Shown: in pieces, positions 28,036-35,884 of the stretch
Layout: every line of letters starts with the position of its first letter
How positions within the stretch are numbered: position 1 is the stretch's first letter
NCBI RefSeq assembly: GCF_002896875.1
Contig: NZ_CP023278.1
Coordinates: 5,030,501 to 5,094,500, forward strand
Length of the DNA: 64,000 nt
Reading direction: 5' to 3'
Source: Nostoc sp. CENA543
GTDB lineage: Bacteria > Cyanobacteriota > Cyanobacteriia > Cyanobacteriales > Nostocaceae
Translations under genes and position numbers: made by a program
The notes under the pieces: model-generated
Told to the model about the DNA's origin: nothing
What the model saw: the letters and a program-made list of their open reading frames with translations, nothing else
Database searches by the model: none

Positions 28036-28494
28036 TTAAGAACGGGATTTTTTGAATTTTAGCTTTTGTTTTTTCTGCCGCTTTTGTGATGTAGCAACTG
28101 CATGATCTACCGGATAACCAACTATGGGAATAACCTGATATTTGCGATCTTCTTCTAATTTTCTGAGTTCTGTGTAGTCAACCCAATGAATACAATCAAC
28201 CGGACAAGTGTCGATTGCTTCTTGAATAACTTCCTCTGCGTCCCCGTCTTGGCGAATTGCCCGCGATCGCCCATAATCAGGTTCAATGTAAAAGGTATTC
28301 CGTGCTACGTGAGCGCAGTGCTTACAGCCAATACAGGTGATTTCATCAACGTAAACACCCTTTTGGCGCACCATACCCCCCAATTCCGGCTCTAATCCAG
28401 AACGTTCTGGCGCATCCCGTAAAAAACCGCCTAGTTCTGGCTCGAAACCGGAACGATTTTCTTGTTGTTCCGGTGACGGCAGAAAATCATCCAT
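28036..28494 (-). CDS. 4Fe-4S ferredoxin-like protein
   Basis: This 152-residue protein binds iron-sulfur through CIGCKHCAHVA (about residues 54-64) and CPVDCIHW (about 94-101). That gives the ligands for one [4Fe-4S] cluster; a second full motif is absent. The N-terminus has a tandem duplication: SGFEPELGG and SGLEPELGG, each followed by a short basic piece. The C-terminus is a basic Lys/Arg/Gln-rich tail. It is a presumed electron carrier. Its ATG overlaps the stop of ycf35 (TAATG), so the two are co-translated in an operon with a DUF2997 gene, an arrangement kept in cyanobacteria. Confidence 0.88.
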   Translation of the reverse strand: MDDFLPSPEQQENRSGFEPELGGFLRDAPERSGLEPELGGMVRQKGVYVDEITCIGCKHCAHVARNTFYIEPDYGRSRAIRQDGDAEEVIQEAIDTCPVDCIHWVDYTELRKLEEDRKYQVIPIVGYPVDHAVATSQKRQKKQKLKFKKSRS

Positions 28495-28880
28495 TACGCA
28501 CTCCAGCGTTGTACAACTAAGCGAATCGAACCATCTGCATTTTTTTGCTGTTCAGCTACCTGAAAGCCAACGCGCGCTGTTTCTTGTACGACTGTTTGAT
28601 AAGCATAACGCTGGGTGACTTGGCGCAAGAAACCATCTACAGAAAGATTTTGTTGCCAATATTGTAAATCAGCGACCAGTTCGTATTCTTTGCCATTCCA
28701 TCTAAAGCCGATATCATAGCCATTTTCCTGCTCAATGGTGATTTCCGCAGGATGGGTTTGGCCGCGATATCCACGTACTTCCCTGGGGCCTGGTTTCCAG
28801 TCTATGCCCAAATCGGTGAGAGCATCTTTTAATGATTCTAGGTTACGGATTTGAGTTTTAATTTGGCTAAAGTGTGACAT
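28494..28880 (-). CDS. ycf35: Ycf35 / DUF1257 protein
   Basis: This 128-residue protein begins MSHFSQIKTQIRNLESLKDAL, the signature start of Ycf35/DUF1257, a family found in cyanobacteria and red-lineage plastids. Its function is not established. The body contains WKPGPREVRGYRG and RWNGKEYELVADL. It sits between a DUF2997 gene (38 bases upstream) and the ferredoxin gene (1-base overlap). Co-expression with an Fe-S protein suggests a role in electron transfer or cofactor assembly; this is inferred. Confidence 0.93.
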   Translation of the reverse strand: MSHFSQIKTQIRNLESLKDALTDLGIDWKPGPREVRGYRGQTHPAEITIEQENGYDIGFRWNGKEYELVADLQYWQQNLSVDGFLRQVTQRYAYQTVVQETARVGFQVAEQQKNADGSIRLVVQRWSA

Positions 28881-28918
28881 GGTGGTTGTAAATCAATGAC
28901 AATAAACTATGGGAAAAC

Positions 28919-29128
28919 TTACCAATCGCTGTAAGTATTCTGCGTATTCGCCATACCAGATTCCTGCACATTAGCGGCGAAATATTCTGAGGTTGGCTCT
29001 TGAGTCAGCACTTGTCCTAGCTGCGCCTCTATCGCTGCTGTAACTTCAGCGCAAGAAGATCCCACAATGCCAGTGACTTTTTCTTGTACCCGACCGTCTG
29101 GATAGATGATGAACTCTAATGTCTCCAT
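28919..29128 (-). CDS. DUF2997 protein
   Basis: From ATG 29128 (METLEFIIYPDGRVQEKVTG) this is a 69-residue protein of the DUF2997 family. The frame opens 21 bases earlier, but homologues begin at METLEF. The N-terminal beta strands are followed by a helix with a cysteine (GSSCAEVTAAIEAQLG). It is the first gene of the DUF2997-ycf35-ferredoxin operon. Its function is unknown. Confidence 0.88.
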   Translation of the reverse strand: METLEFIIYPDGRVQEKVTGIVGSSCAEVTAAIEAQLGQVLTQEPTSEYFAANVQESGMANTQNTYSDW

Positions 29129-29731
29129 GCTCTTGGCCAACCACAACAATACGCTTGAATTTTACTGCTTGAACAGCAGGCTATATATACAGCCCAAGGA
29201 ACATTGTTACTTTAAGGACAAACTAGCCATTTTTTAACTAATGTTCCATCTCTCAAAATAAATATCTCAGAAAGTTTACAAAAGTTATTATTTTTATAAG
29301 TCTACACATCCGTCATTAGTTAGTCTCTCTTAACCTATTTAATTAGTCAAGGTAAAAACAGAGTTTGTAGCATTCAGTTGCGATCGCTCCCAAATGCTTG
29401 CTAGCGGTAGTATAGCGAGGGATCAAAGTGAAAAAACTATCAAATTTATTGAAAAATTTTATCATTATCATTTTTATCAATAAATTAACTACGTAAGTAT
29501 GTCATTTAATATACAAGCATGAGGTTGGTGATGAGATTTAAGTTTCGTCCGAAATCTAAAATCTCAAATTCTGATGAACAAAATAAAAAACCCAGGTTTA
29601 TTTTCCACAACCCAGGTTTTTTTTAAATTGATTTTTTAGTCGTGCTATTACTGATAGCACTGCTTTTTCGTGTGCGATTCACCGTGATCCCAGTTAATCA
29701 GTAGAGTAGAAATACCACTCAACAAGTTCTA
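29129..29731. other. intergenic region upstream of the ycf35 operon
   Basis: This AT-rich spacer of about 600 bases lies between the start of the ycf35 operon and the 3' end of the PEP-CTERM gene. It holds the operon promoter, a HIP1 site near 29381, a direct repeat of ACCCAGGTTT (29590-29599 and 29610-29619) flanked by A and T runs, and a small hairpin, GTGCTAT / ATAGCAC (29642-29648 and 29654-29660), followed by TGCTTTTT. No gene is seen. Confidence 0.6.
29642..29667 (+). terminator. terminator-like hairpin, orientation unexpected
   Basis: A 7-base-pair stem (GTGCTAT / ATAGCAC) with a 5-base loop is followed by TGCTTTTT on the plus strand. No plus-strand gene precedes it, so it may instead mark the 3' end of the PEP-CTERM transcript on the other strand. 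Confidence 0.4.
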
Positions 29732-30436
29732 TTAGTTAGATGCTTTCAGACGGATTTTTTTGCGTTGAGATAATAGACCAATACCTGCAAAGAGACCAAA
29801 TCCTAATGCAGCAGAGGGTTCGGGTACAGACTTAACGGGATCATAATCGTAAACGACTTCAACACCTGCTTTAGCAAGAGTTTGAATTTGGGAGATAAAG
29901 TTACCAGAACCAATGACTGTTGAAGAAGCCAAAGCAGAGAACGATAGGTCTATATTGCCAGTACCAGTAAACGCTTGTAACAGAGAGTTATTAGTAAAAC
30001 TTTGAGTGGCTGTTCCTGAAGCCATTAATCCGTCAACAGTCTTACCAGAAGCACCACTAAAATCAATCGTTCCGTCAAAACCGCCAACTTGGTAGTTATA
30101 AGATTGTGTGGGGTTGAGACTGAACAAAGATTGACTACCTAGTTTTAAACCTAGTTGACCACCCAGATTTACTGTTACAGGAGTAGAACTAGGACTGAGG
30201 TTTTCAAATCTCGCCAGTCCTTGCAGATCGCCAGTAAATTTCAAAGTCACGCTGTTGAGTGTACCAAGAGCTGAATCGAATTTTTGGATGCTCAAAGGTG
30301 CATCGATAATGTTTGTTGCTTGAAAGCTAGTTGCACTGGTGTAGCTAAGAGATGCAGCATTAGCAGAACTAGCAGTTAAAGCAATAGCCGCTAAGGTTGT
30401 AGCAGCACCAATAGTCTTAAATAGTGTTGTTGTCAT
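29732..30436 (-). CDS. PEP-CTERM sorting domain protein
   Basis: From ATG 30436 (MTTTLFKTIGAATTLAAIAL) this 234-residue protein has a signal peptide ending near ASSANA-A. A beta-rich Ser/Thr/Gly middle resembles choice-of-anchor domains. The C-terminal sorting signal consists of VPEPSAALG, a short hydrophobic helix (FGLFAGIGLL) and a basic end (SQRKKIRLK). PEP-CTERM proteins are exported and processed by exosortase, and are often linked to exopolysaccharide or biofilm matrix. The gene is monocistronic. Confidence 0.88.
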   Translation of the reverse strand: MTTTLFKTIGAATTLAAIALTASSANAASLSYTSATSFQATNIIDAPLSIQKFDSALGTLNSVTLKFTGDLQGLARFENLSPSSTPVTVNLGGQLGLKLGSQSLFSLNPTQSYNYQVGGFDGTIDFSGASGKTVDGLMASGTATQSFTNNSLLQAFTGTGNIDLSFSALASSTVIGSGNFISQIQTLAKAGVEVVYDYDPVKSVPEPSAALGFGLFAGIGLLSQRKKIRLKASN

Positions 30437-30909
30437 GGGTGATAATCTTCTGAAAATAACGATCGCTAACAAGATTTCTCACCTATTTCTAACGTTTAAC
30501 TTAGGCTAATAGGCTTGAGAAATTTACTTAACTTTTTATGAAGCTTTGATTAGGAATTGAGATATAAAAATCTACTTTCCCCAGGATTTATGTGAATTTG
30601 TATTAAGTTTAAAGCAACCAAGTCTACAGTATTTAATAGTCACATCATTAATCCAGGTTTTATCAATTTTTATCAATAGTAAAATTACTTAAATTTCCTG
30701 AAGAGTTATCCCGTTCTACCTAGATATACGTAGACTTGTCTAGAGAAATTTGATATAGCAATCCTCAATCATGAGACACAAGATACCCGACTTCTTGGGG
30801 AAGTCGGGTATCTGGACACTTTATTTTCTAGCTGCTGGATAAAAACTGGGATCACCTACAGGCTAAGAATCTGGGCTTTTCATCCAAAATCCGAAATCAA
30901 AAATTGGTA
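30437..30909. other. intergenic region with a strong palindrome
   Basis: These 473 bases hold the promoter side of the PEP-CTERM gene and the 3' flank of the EamA transporter gene. The only clear structure is the palindrome at 30781-30813. No gene is seen. Confidence 0.55.
30781..30813. repeat. perfect 14-bp palindrome, hairpin repeat
   Basis: AGATACCCGACTTC (30781-30794) and GAAGTCGGGTATCT (30800-30813) are perfect complements around a 5-base loop. It lies about 100 bases past the EamA transporter stop. It could terminate that transcript or be a member of a dispersed palindromic family. Confidence 0.75.
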
Positions 30910-31842
30910 TCACTGGGATTTTTTTAAAGCGATCGCAACTGAACCAGCTACTACTAAACAAGCACCCCATAGTCCTAAAATAGTTAGTCTTTCTGGAGGA
31001 ATTAAATTAGGTGCTATGAGGGAAGTAACTTCTACAGAAATTAGAGTAAAAATCGGTGCTAGAGCTAATACTGCACTAACTCTTGAGGCTTCCCAATGTT
31101 CTAAAGATTCAGCAAAGGAACCGTAAGCAATGAGGGTATTAAGACCACAAAATAGCAAAATGATGAAATGAAAACTGCTGAGAGTCAGAATTTTGTCTAC
31201 TTGCGCCAACGGAGTAAATAGTAAAGCACATCCGCCGTAAATCACTAACATAATATTGGCGGAAGATAGTGATTGTAATAATTGTTTTTGAGCTAAGGCA
31301 TAAATTGCCCAGACTACTGCGCCTAAAACTACTAAAGCACTACCAAAAATATAGGTGCTAGAAGGAGTAATTAAATTAGTGAGTTGAGCGCGGAAGAATA
31401 ATGTATAACCTAAAGTTAAAACACCGACACCCAACCATTGCTGCAAATTGTATCTTTCTTGAAAGACGATTAAACCACCAAAGCCTAATAGTAAGGTGGC
31501 TAGTTGAATAATCACTTCTGCGTTAGCGGGTGATGTTAAGGCTAAACCGTGCATAAAACAAAAGTAATTAGCCGCTAACATGAGAGTAGCGATCGCTAAT
31601 AGTTTGCCAGAATTAGCATTCAATTGTCTCAACTTTGGCAATTGACCGCGCATTCCTAAGTACACAGCCAACAAAACAAAAGATATTAAAAAGCGAAACC
31701 AAATAACGGTGTAAACGTCTAATTTTTGTAAGACTACCTTGAGGGCAATAGGTAGAATCCCCCATAAAAAAACAGTCAGCAAAGATAACGCCAGCCCTAA
31801 ACGCCAGCGACCAGAACTTTGGTGCATAAGTTTATTAGTCAA
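30910..31842 (-). CDS. EamA/DMT-family transporter
   Basis: This 310-residue protein has ten predicted transmembrane helices in two repeated halves, the pattern of the drug/metabolite transporter superfamily with two EamA domains. The first half includes FLWGILPIALKVVL and ANYFCFMHGLALTSPANAEVI; the second includes GSALVVLGAVVWAIYALAQK. These proteins export small metabolites. The substrate cannot be told. An in-frame ATG at 31827 is an alternative start. The gene is flanked upstream by TAGTCAA-type repeats. Confidence 0.88.
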   Translation of the reverse strand: MTNKLMHQSSGRWRLGLALSLLTVFLWGILPIALKVVLQKLDVYTVIWFRFLISFVLLAVYLGMRGQLPKLRQLNANSGKLLAIATLMLAANYFCFMHGLALTSPANAEVIIQLATLLLGFGGLIVFQERYNLQQWLGVGVLTLGYTLFFRAQLTNLITPSSTYIFGSALVVLGAVVWAIYALAQKQLLQSLSSANIMLVIYGGCALLFTPLAQVDKILTLSSFHFIILLFCGLNTLIAYGSFAESLEHWEASRVSAVLALAPIFTLISVEVTSLIAPNLIPPERLTILGLWGACLVVAGSVAIALKKSQ

Positions 31843-31939
31843 TAGTCAAAAGTCAATAGTCAGTAGGGGCGGGTTCTGTGAGAGACTTATATTTTCAAAC
31901 AGATATTTTGGTTAAACTCGCCCAGTCAACAGTCAACAG
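31843..31939. repeat. TAGTCAA-type repeats between two minus-strand genes
   Basis: Units of AGTCAATAGTC type occur at about 31843-31866 and AGTCAACAGTC at about 31924-31940, bounding a short unique stretch. They are the same heptamer family as the long array at 35.7 kb. Confidence 0.6.
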
Positions 31940-33115
31940 TTAAAAGAAATCCATCATCCAAGGGGATGGACTGGCAAATATTTGTGTGGCTGTAGAAATT
32001 GCTGTGGGGGTTGCATCTAGTTTTCCGGCTAGTTGCAATTGATAGGGTGTGAATAGACCGGAATATAAGGGTGCTAGGGATTGGATGTCTAGCTTGAAGT
32101 CGCCTTTACCGCCTTTGGTCACTTCACCTCGTCCGTTAGCCACAGATAGGATAAATTTACCTTGGTTAGCAGTTAGTAAGTTGTCCTGCACTTCTAGATG
32201 TAATTCTGCTTCCACTCCAGCAGGATAACCGCGTACTGCTAAGGCTTGGCATATATCAACTATTCTTAACATCCAGCGATCGCTGTGGCAAATTTTGGCG
32301 GTTTGCTCTGGTAAAAGTAATGTTAAAGGGTCAGTTATACTACTTTTCCAGCGTATATTGTCGATTTGGGAACGATGATTAGCGATAAAACACCAAAAGC
32401 TAAGTGCAGCTTGATGGGAAAGAACTACCCAATCTCTCACACGCAGTATTGAACTATCTTTGGTACGTTCTTGAGTAAAGATGACATAGCCTTGGGGTTG
32501 ATTTTTGTCACCAATGACATAACTGTAGAGAGTTTCTGACACTTCTGTATGCAGTAACAGTTGCCAAAGTGCGGGATGTCTATCTAAGTAACCTGGAGTT
32601 AGTTTTCCTTGTTGCTGATGTAGACTTTGCAATATATCGTAATTTTTCGAGTCTAGAGGCTGTACCGGTAAAGGCTGTTCCCGAATTTGAATACTTTGAC
32701 TGGGGATTTCCCAAAAGCAGTAACTACCTGCTTGTTCATACCCAGCTTTGCGGTATAGACGTTGTGTGGCTGGGTAGAGAACAGAAATTGGTATTTCCTG
32801 GGAGTGCATTTCCCAAAGGGCATTTTTAATGAGGGCGATCGCAGCTCCATCACCACGGTATTCTGGAGCAATACCCACGGCTGCTACTCCTCCCATCGGT
32901 ACGCACTGACCACCCCACCATTGACCCATCGGGTAAATTACCAATCCACCAGCAACTTGTTGATCACGATAAATCACACGCAAGTTATCTAGACCAACGA
33001 GATTGGTATAAACTCCACTGTCACCGGTTGACATGATAAAACACTGTTCCATGATATGCCCTAGTTGGTGCATATCCTCTGACCGGGCTTTAGTGTACTG
33101 AAATTGAGGTGTCAT
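31940..33115 (-). CDS. Eis-like GNAT acetyltransferase with sterol-carrier-like domain
   Basis: From ATG 33115 this protein has 391 residues; an in-frame ATG at 33145 adds ten. The N-terminal GNAT domain (about residues 10-140) carries the acetyl-CoA region VGIAPEYRGDGAAIALIKNAL. A second GNAT-like domain and a C-terminal SCP2-like domain (about 290-391) follow, with the protein ending at MMDFF. This is the architecture of Eis family enzymes, which acetylate amines such as aminoglycosides or protein lysines. The natural substrate here is unknown. Confidence 0.83.
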   Translation of the reverse strand: MTPQFQYTKARSEDMHQLGHIMEQCFIMSTGDSGVYTNLVGLDNLRVIYRDQQVAGGLVIYPMGQWWGGQCVPMGGVAAVGIAPEYRGDGAAIALIKNALWEMHSQEIPISVLYPATQRLYRKAGYEQAGSYCFWEIPSQSIQIREQPLPVQPLDSKNYDILQSLHQQQGKLTPGYLDRHPALWQLLLHTEVSETLYSYVIGDKNQPQGYVIFTQERTKDSSILRVRDWVVLSHQAALSFWCFIANHRSQIDNIRWKSSITDPLTLLLPEQTAKICHSDRWMLRIVDICQALAVRGYPAGVEAELHLEVQDNLLTANQGKFILSVANGRGEVTKGGKGDFKLDIQSLAPLYSGLFTPYQLQLAGKLDATPTAISTATQIFASPSPWMMDFF

Positions 33116-33222
33116 TGCCTCTACCCTTTGTAGCACAGATGACAATCATACTACAATTGCTTATTTGTGCAAGCTTCGCCCGACAGAATCACCCGATTGG
33201 GTGAGTATAACAGGACTTATGA

Positions 33223-33418
33223 GGGTGTAAGGGTATGAGGGTGTAGGGGTGTAAGGGTTTTGAACATCTACACCCTACACCCCTATAACCTTGCCCAAAC
33301 CCTTGATTATTCGTATCACTGAGCATAGGAAATAAAAATTAAATCGAGCGTGTCCCATGCCCAATTCCCCATGCCCTATGCCCCAAGCCCTATGCCCTAT
33401 GCCCTATGTCCTAATCCC
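33223..33418. repeat. GGGGTGTA array, its inverted copy and a CCCTATG array
   Basis: A run of GGGTGTA/GGGGTGTAA units (33223-33258) is followed by CTACACC/CTACACCCC (33267-33284), which can fold back on it as a hairpin. A run of TGCCCTA/TGCCCCA units (33357-33418) ends at the tetR stop. The spacer otherwise shows no gene. Confidence 0.65.
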
Positions 33419-34030
33419 TCTCACAAAAACATCCACACAGGTGGCAATATATTCTTTGTTGGTATAGCTGTTGGGTTGGAGCTTGACATCATTGCACAAC
33501 ATTGCCGCCAGCAACATTCCTCTAAACATATCTACGGCTGCTTCTGGATTAATTTCCTGTCTGACAGTCCCCCGTTTTTGGCATGATTGCAAATATGCAA
33601 CTAGTTTTTCACCCAAAGGCCTAGCCGCTTCTTCTATTACTTGTTTGGCTGCTTCTGGATGACGTTTAGCTTCGCCAATAAAAGTCCGAATTAAATCTTC
33701 TTGGGCTTTGAGCATGGCATGATACAACTGAGCATAATTATATAAGTCAGTTTTTAAATCTTGTGTCCATGCTTCTGGGTTAGCTAGGGCTTCAGTTTGT
33801 ACTGCTATAGCATTTTCAATTACGGCTTTTAACAGTTGTTCTTTGCTAGTAAAGTGTCGAAATAACGTTACTTCATTTACACCAGCGACACGAGCTATTT
33901 CACGGGTAGTTGCGCCTTGAACACCTAAACTGGCAAATACCTGGGAAGCAGCTTCTATTAATCGTGTACGAGTAAGGGCAGAAGAACGAACAGTTTTGAT
34001 CATTACGGGATTTTTATTGGTTACTGGCAT
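33404..34030 (-). CDS. TetR/AcrR-family transcriptional regulator
   Basis: This 208-residue protein has an N-terminal TetR helix-turn-helix (about residues 17-63; TTREIARVAGVNEVTLFRHF) and a helical C-terminal ligand-binding and dimer domain. It probably represses transcription until it binds a small molecule. The neighbours are two acetyltransferases and a transporter on the same strand, but the spacers are too long to show co-transcription. Its target is therefore not known. The start could also be the internal ATG at residue 10. Confidence 0.9.
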   Translation of the reverse strand: MPVTNKNPVMIKTVRSSALTRTRLIEAASQVFASLGVQGATTREIARVAGVNEVTLFRHFTSKEQLLKAVIENAIAVQTEALANPEAWTQDLKTDLYNYAQLYHAMLKAQEDLIRTFIGEAKRHPEAAKQVIEEAARPLGEKLVAYLQSCQKRGTVRQEINPEAAVDMFRGMLLAAMLCNDVKLQPNSYTNKEYIATCVDVFVRGIRT

Positions 34031-34284
34031 TATTAAGATTCATGGAAAAATAATTTTAAATTGAGATAAAGGCATTCCAAATACAATTGAAAAAGATTTT
34101 CAAAAACTCAAATCAAATACTTTATTTAATATTTTCATCATAACCTTAACTGCTATCTTAAACACAAAACTACTGTAAAATTGCATAACTATCTTAATTT
34201 TTAACAACTTGCAAAACAATAATCTCTAATTACGACTCTCTGCTCACAATTTCCGTACATAAATCATGCTGTATTCAAGGTAAT

Positions 34285-34767
34285 TCAAAATTCCTTCTGC
34301 ATCTCAGTTACCGGTACTACTAAGCCGCTTCCTAAGTAATGAGGTACTCGTTTAATAGGCATAAATCCTAAACGTAAATAAAAACCTTCAGCGTAAAGAC
34401 TAGCAGTTGTGATGACGCTGTGAAAACCTTGCTCGAATGCTTCTGAGCAAAAATGTTCTACTAAAATGCGCCCCATTCCTCGTCCTTGATAATGTGGGTG
34501 GACGTACAAACTAATGAGTTCATTTCCTGTAAAGCTGGCAAATCCTGTGATAATTTCATTTTCGGTTGCCACCTTGATAGTATCTAATTTCAAATACTTA
34601 AAAATACTGGAATTATCTGGTTTATCGAGGTAATTACGCCAAGCCAAAAGTTCTTTACGAGTGTAAAAAGTTGCTGGCAAGGCTTTGATTGCCGCAATGT
34701 GGATAGCACTCAGTGTCCATGCGTCTGTTTCTTGTGCAGGCCGCACATATATTTCTGGGGCAGTCAT
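34285..34767 (-). CDS. GNAT-family N-acetyltransferase
   Basis: From ATG 34767 (MTAPEIYVRPAQETDAW) this 160-residue protein has a single GNAT domain. The acetyl-CoA-binding signature is SLYVHPHYQGRGMGRILVEHF (about residues 92-112 with a Q/RGxGxG-type loop), followed by TTASLYAEGFYLRLGF. It transfers acetyl from acetyl-CoA to an unknown amine. The leader is long and holds no clear promoter. Confidence 0.88.
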   Translation of the reverse strand: MTAPEIYVRPAQETDAWTLSAIHIAAIKALPATFYTRKELLAWRNYLDKPDNSSIFKYLKLDTIKVATENEIITGFASFTGNELISLYVHPHYQGRGMGRILVEHFCSEAFEQGFHSVITTASLYAEGFYLRLGFMPIKRVPHYLGSGLVVPVTEMQKEF

Positions 34768-34948
34768 TGGTTTTAGGATTGCAAGCAAGGTGATTGAATA
34801 CTGCTGACAGACTCAATAGAAATTTTAGTTGCGTTGGTGACGCTTTGCCAAAGGCCTCGGCTCCCTGTACCTGCCGCCTTGTGATCAAAGTGATAGTATA
34901 TTTTTTAAATTGAAAGTCTCTATATTTAATCTCAGTGTAAGGTTTTAT

Positions 34949-35692
34949 ATGTCAGGTTCAACTCATAATTCATCTTTGCTTCTAGAAGTGCAGAATGTCC
35001 ATGCTGGATACATCAAAGATGTTGATATCCTCCAGGGTGTGAATTTTCGGGTTGAACCAGGAGAATTAGTGACGGTAATAGGCCCTAACGGTGCGGGTAA
35101 ATCAACCTTAGCCAAGACAATTTTTGGTTTGTTGACACCGCATACAGGAAAAATCACCTTTAAAGGTGAGAATATTGCTGGACTCAAGTCAAATCAAATT
35201 GTGCGTCGGGGAATGTGCTACGTACCCCAAATTGCTAATGTTTTTCCCTCTTTGAGTGTAGAGGAAAATTTAGAAATGGGGGCTTTTATCCGCAATGATG
35301 CGCTCACACCCCTGAAAGATCAAATATTTAGGATGTTTCCTAAATTGAGCGATCGCCGTCGTCAACGTGCTGGTACACTTTCAGGAGGCGAACGGCAGAT
35401 GTTAGCAATGGGTAAAGCTTTGATGTTAGAACCCAGTTTATTAGTGCTAGATGAACCTTCTGCTGCCTTATCCCCAATTTTAGTTACGCAAGTATTTGAA
35501 CAAATCAAGCAAATTAATCAGACTGGTACAGCAATAGTCTTAGTTGAGCAAAATGCTCGTAAAGCTTTAGAAATGGCTCATCGTGGTTATGTTTTAGAAT
35601 CTGGACGGGATGCTATCTCAGGCCCCGGACAAGAACTATTAACTGATCCTAAAGTAGCGGAATTGTATCTCGGTGCAGGAAAGGGACATTAA
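34949..35692 (+). CDS. livF: LivF/NatE-type ABC transporter ATPase
   Basis: The ATG at 34949 has a good ribosome binding site (TAAGG at 34938-34942), giving 247 residues. Walker A is GPNGAGKST, the Q-loop is in CYVPQIANVFPSLSVEENL, the signature is LSGGERQM and Walker B is LLVLDEPSAALSP, with the H-loop replaced by a Q in VLVEQN as usual in this subfamily. It is the second ATPase of branched-chain or neutral amino acid importers, acting with permeases LivH/LivM and ATPase LivG. In heterocystous cyanobacteria natE is encoded apart from the other nat genes. That fits this isolated gene, though the match is not proven. Confidence 0.88.
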   Translation: MSGSTHNSSLLLEVQNVHAGYIKDVDILQGVNFRVEPGELVTVIGPNGAGKSTLAKTIFGLLTPHTGKITFKGENIAGLKSNQIVRRGMCYVPQIANVFPSLSVEENLEMGAFIRNDALTPLKDQIFRMFPKLSDRRRQRAGTLSGGERQMLAMGKALMLEPSLLVLDEPSAALSPILVTQVFEQIKQINQTGTAIVLVEQNARKALEMAHRGYVLESGRDAISGPGQELLTDPKVAELYLGAGKGH

Positions 35693-35693
35693 T

Positions 35694-35856
35694 TAATAGT
35701 CAATAGTCATTAGTCATTAGTCAATAGTCAATAGTCATTAGTCATTAGTCATTAGTCATTAGTCATTAGTCATTAGTCATTAGTCATTAGTCATTACTCA
35801 TTACTCATTAGTCATTAGTCATTACTCATTACTCATTACTCCTTACTCATTACTTC
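35694..35856. repeat. long TAGTCAT heptamer array
   Basis: About 23 consecutive seven-base units read AGTCATT, AGTCAAT or, towards the end, ACTCATT. It is the longest tandem array in the window, filling the space between the livF-type gene and dacB. It is one of the short tandemly repeated repetitive sequences typical of heterocystous cyanobacteria. Confidence 0.92.
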
Positions 35857-35884
35857 CCCCTTATCCCCCTACACCCCTTTTGTA

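Noticed and set aside
33350-33586. Plus-strand reading frame at the tetR 3' end
   Set aside because: It begins in the CCCTATG array and continues antisense to tetR, with no support.
35694-35856. Possible CRISPR array
   Set aside because: Units are seven bases, head to tail with no spacers, and no cas genes are near. They are simple tandem repeats.
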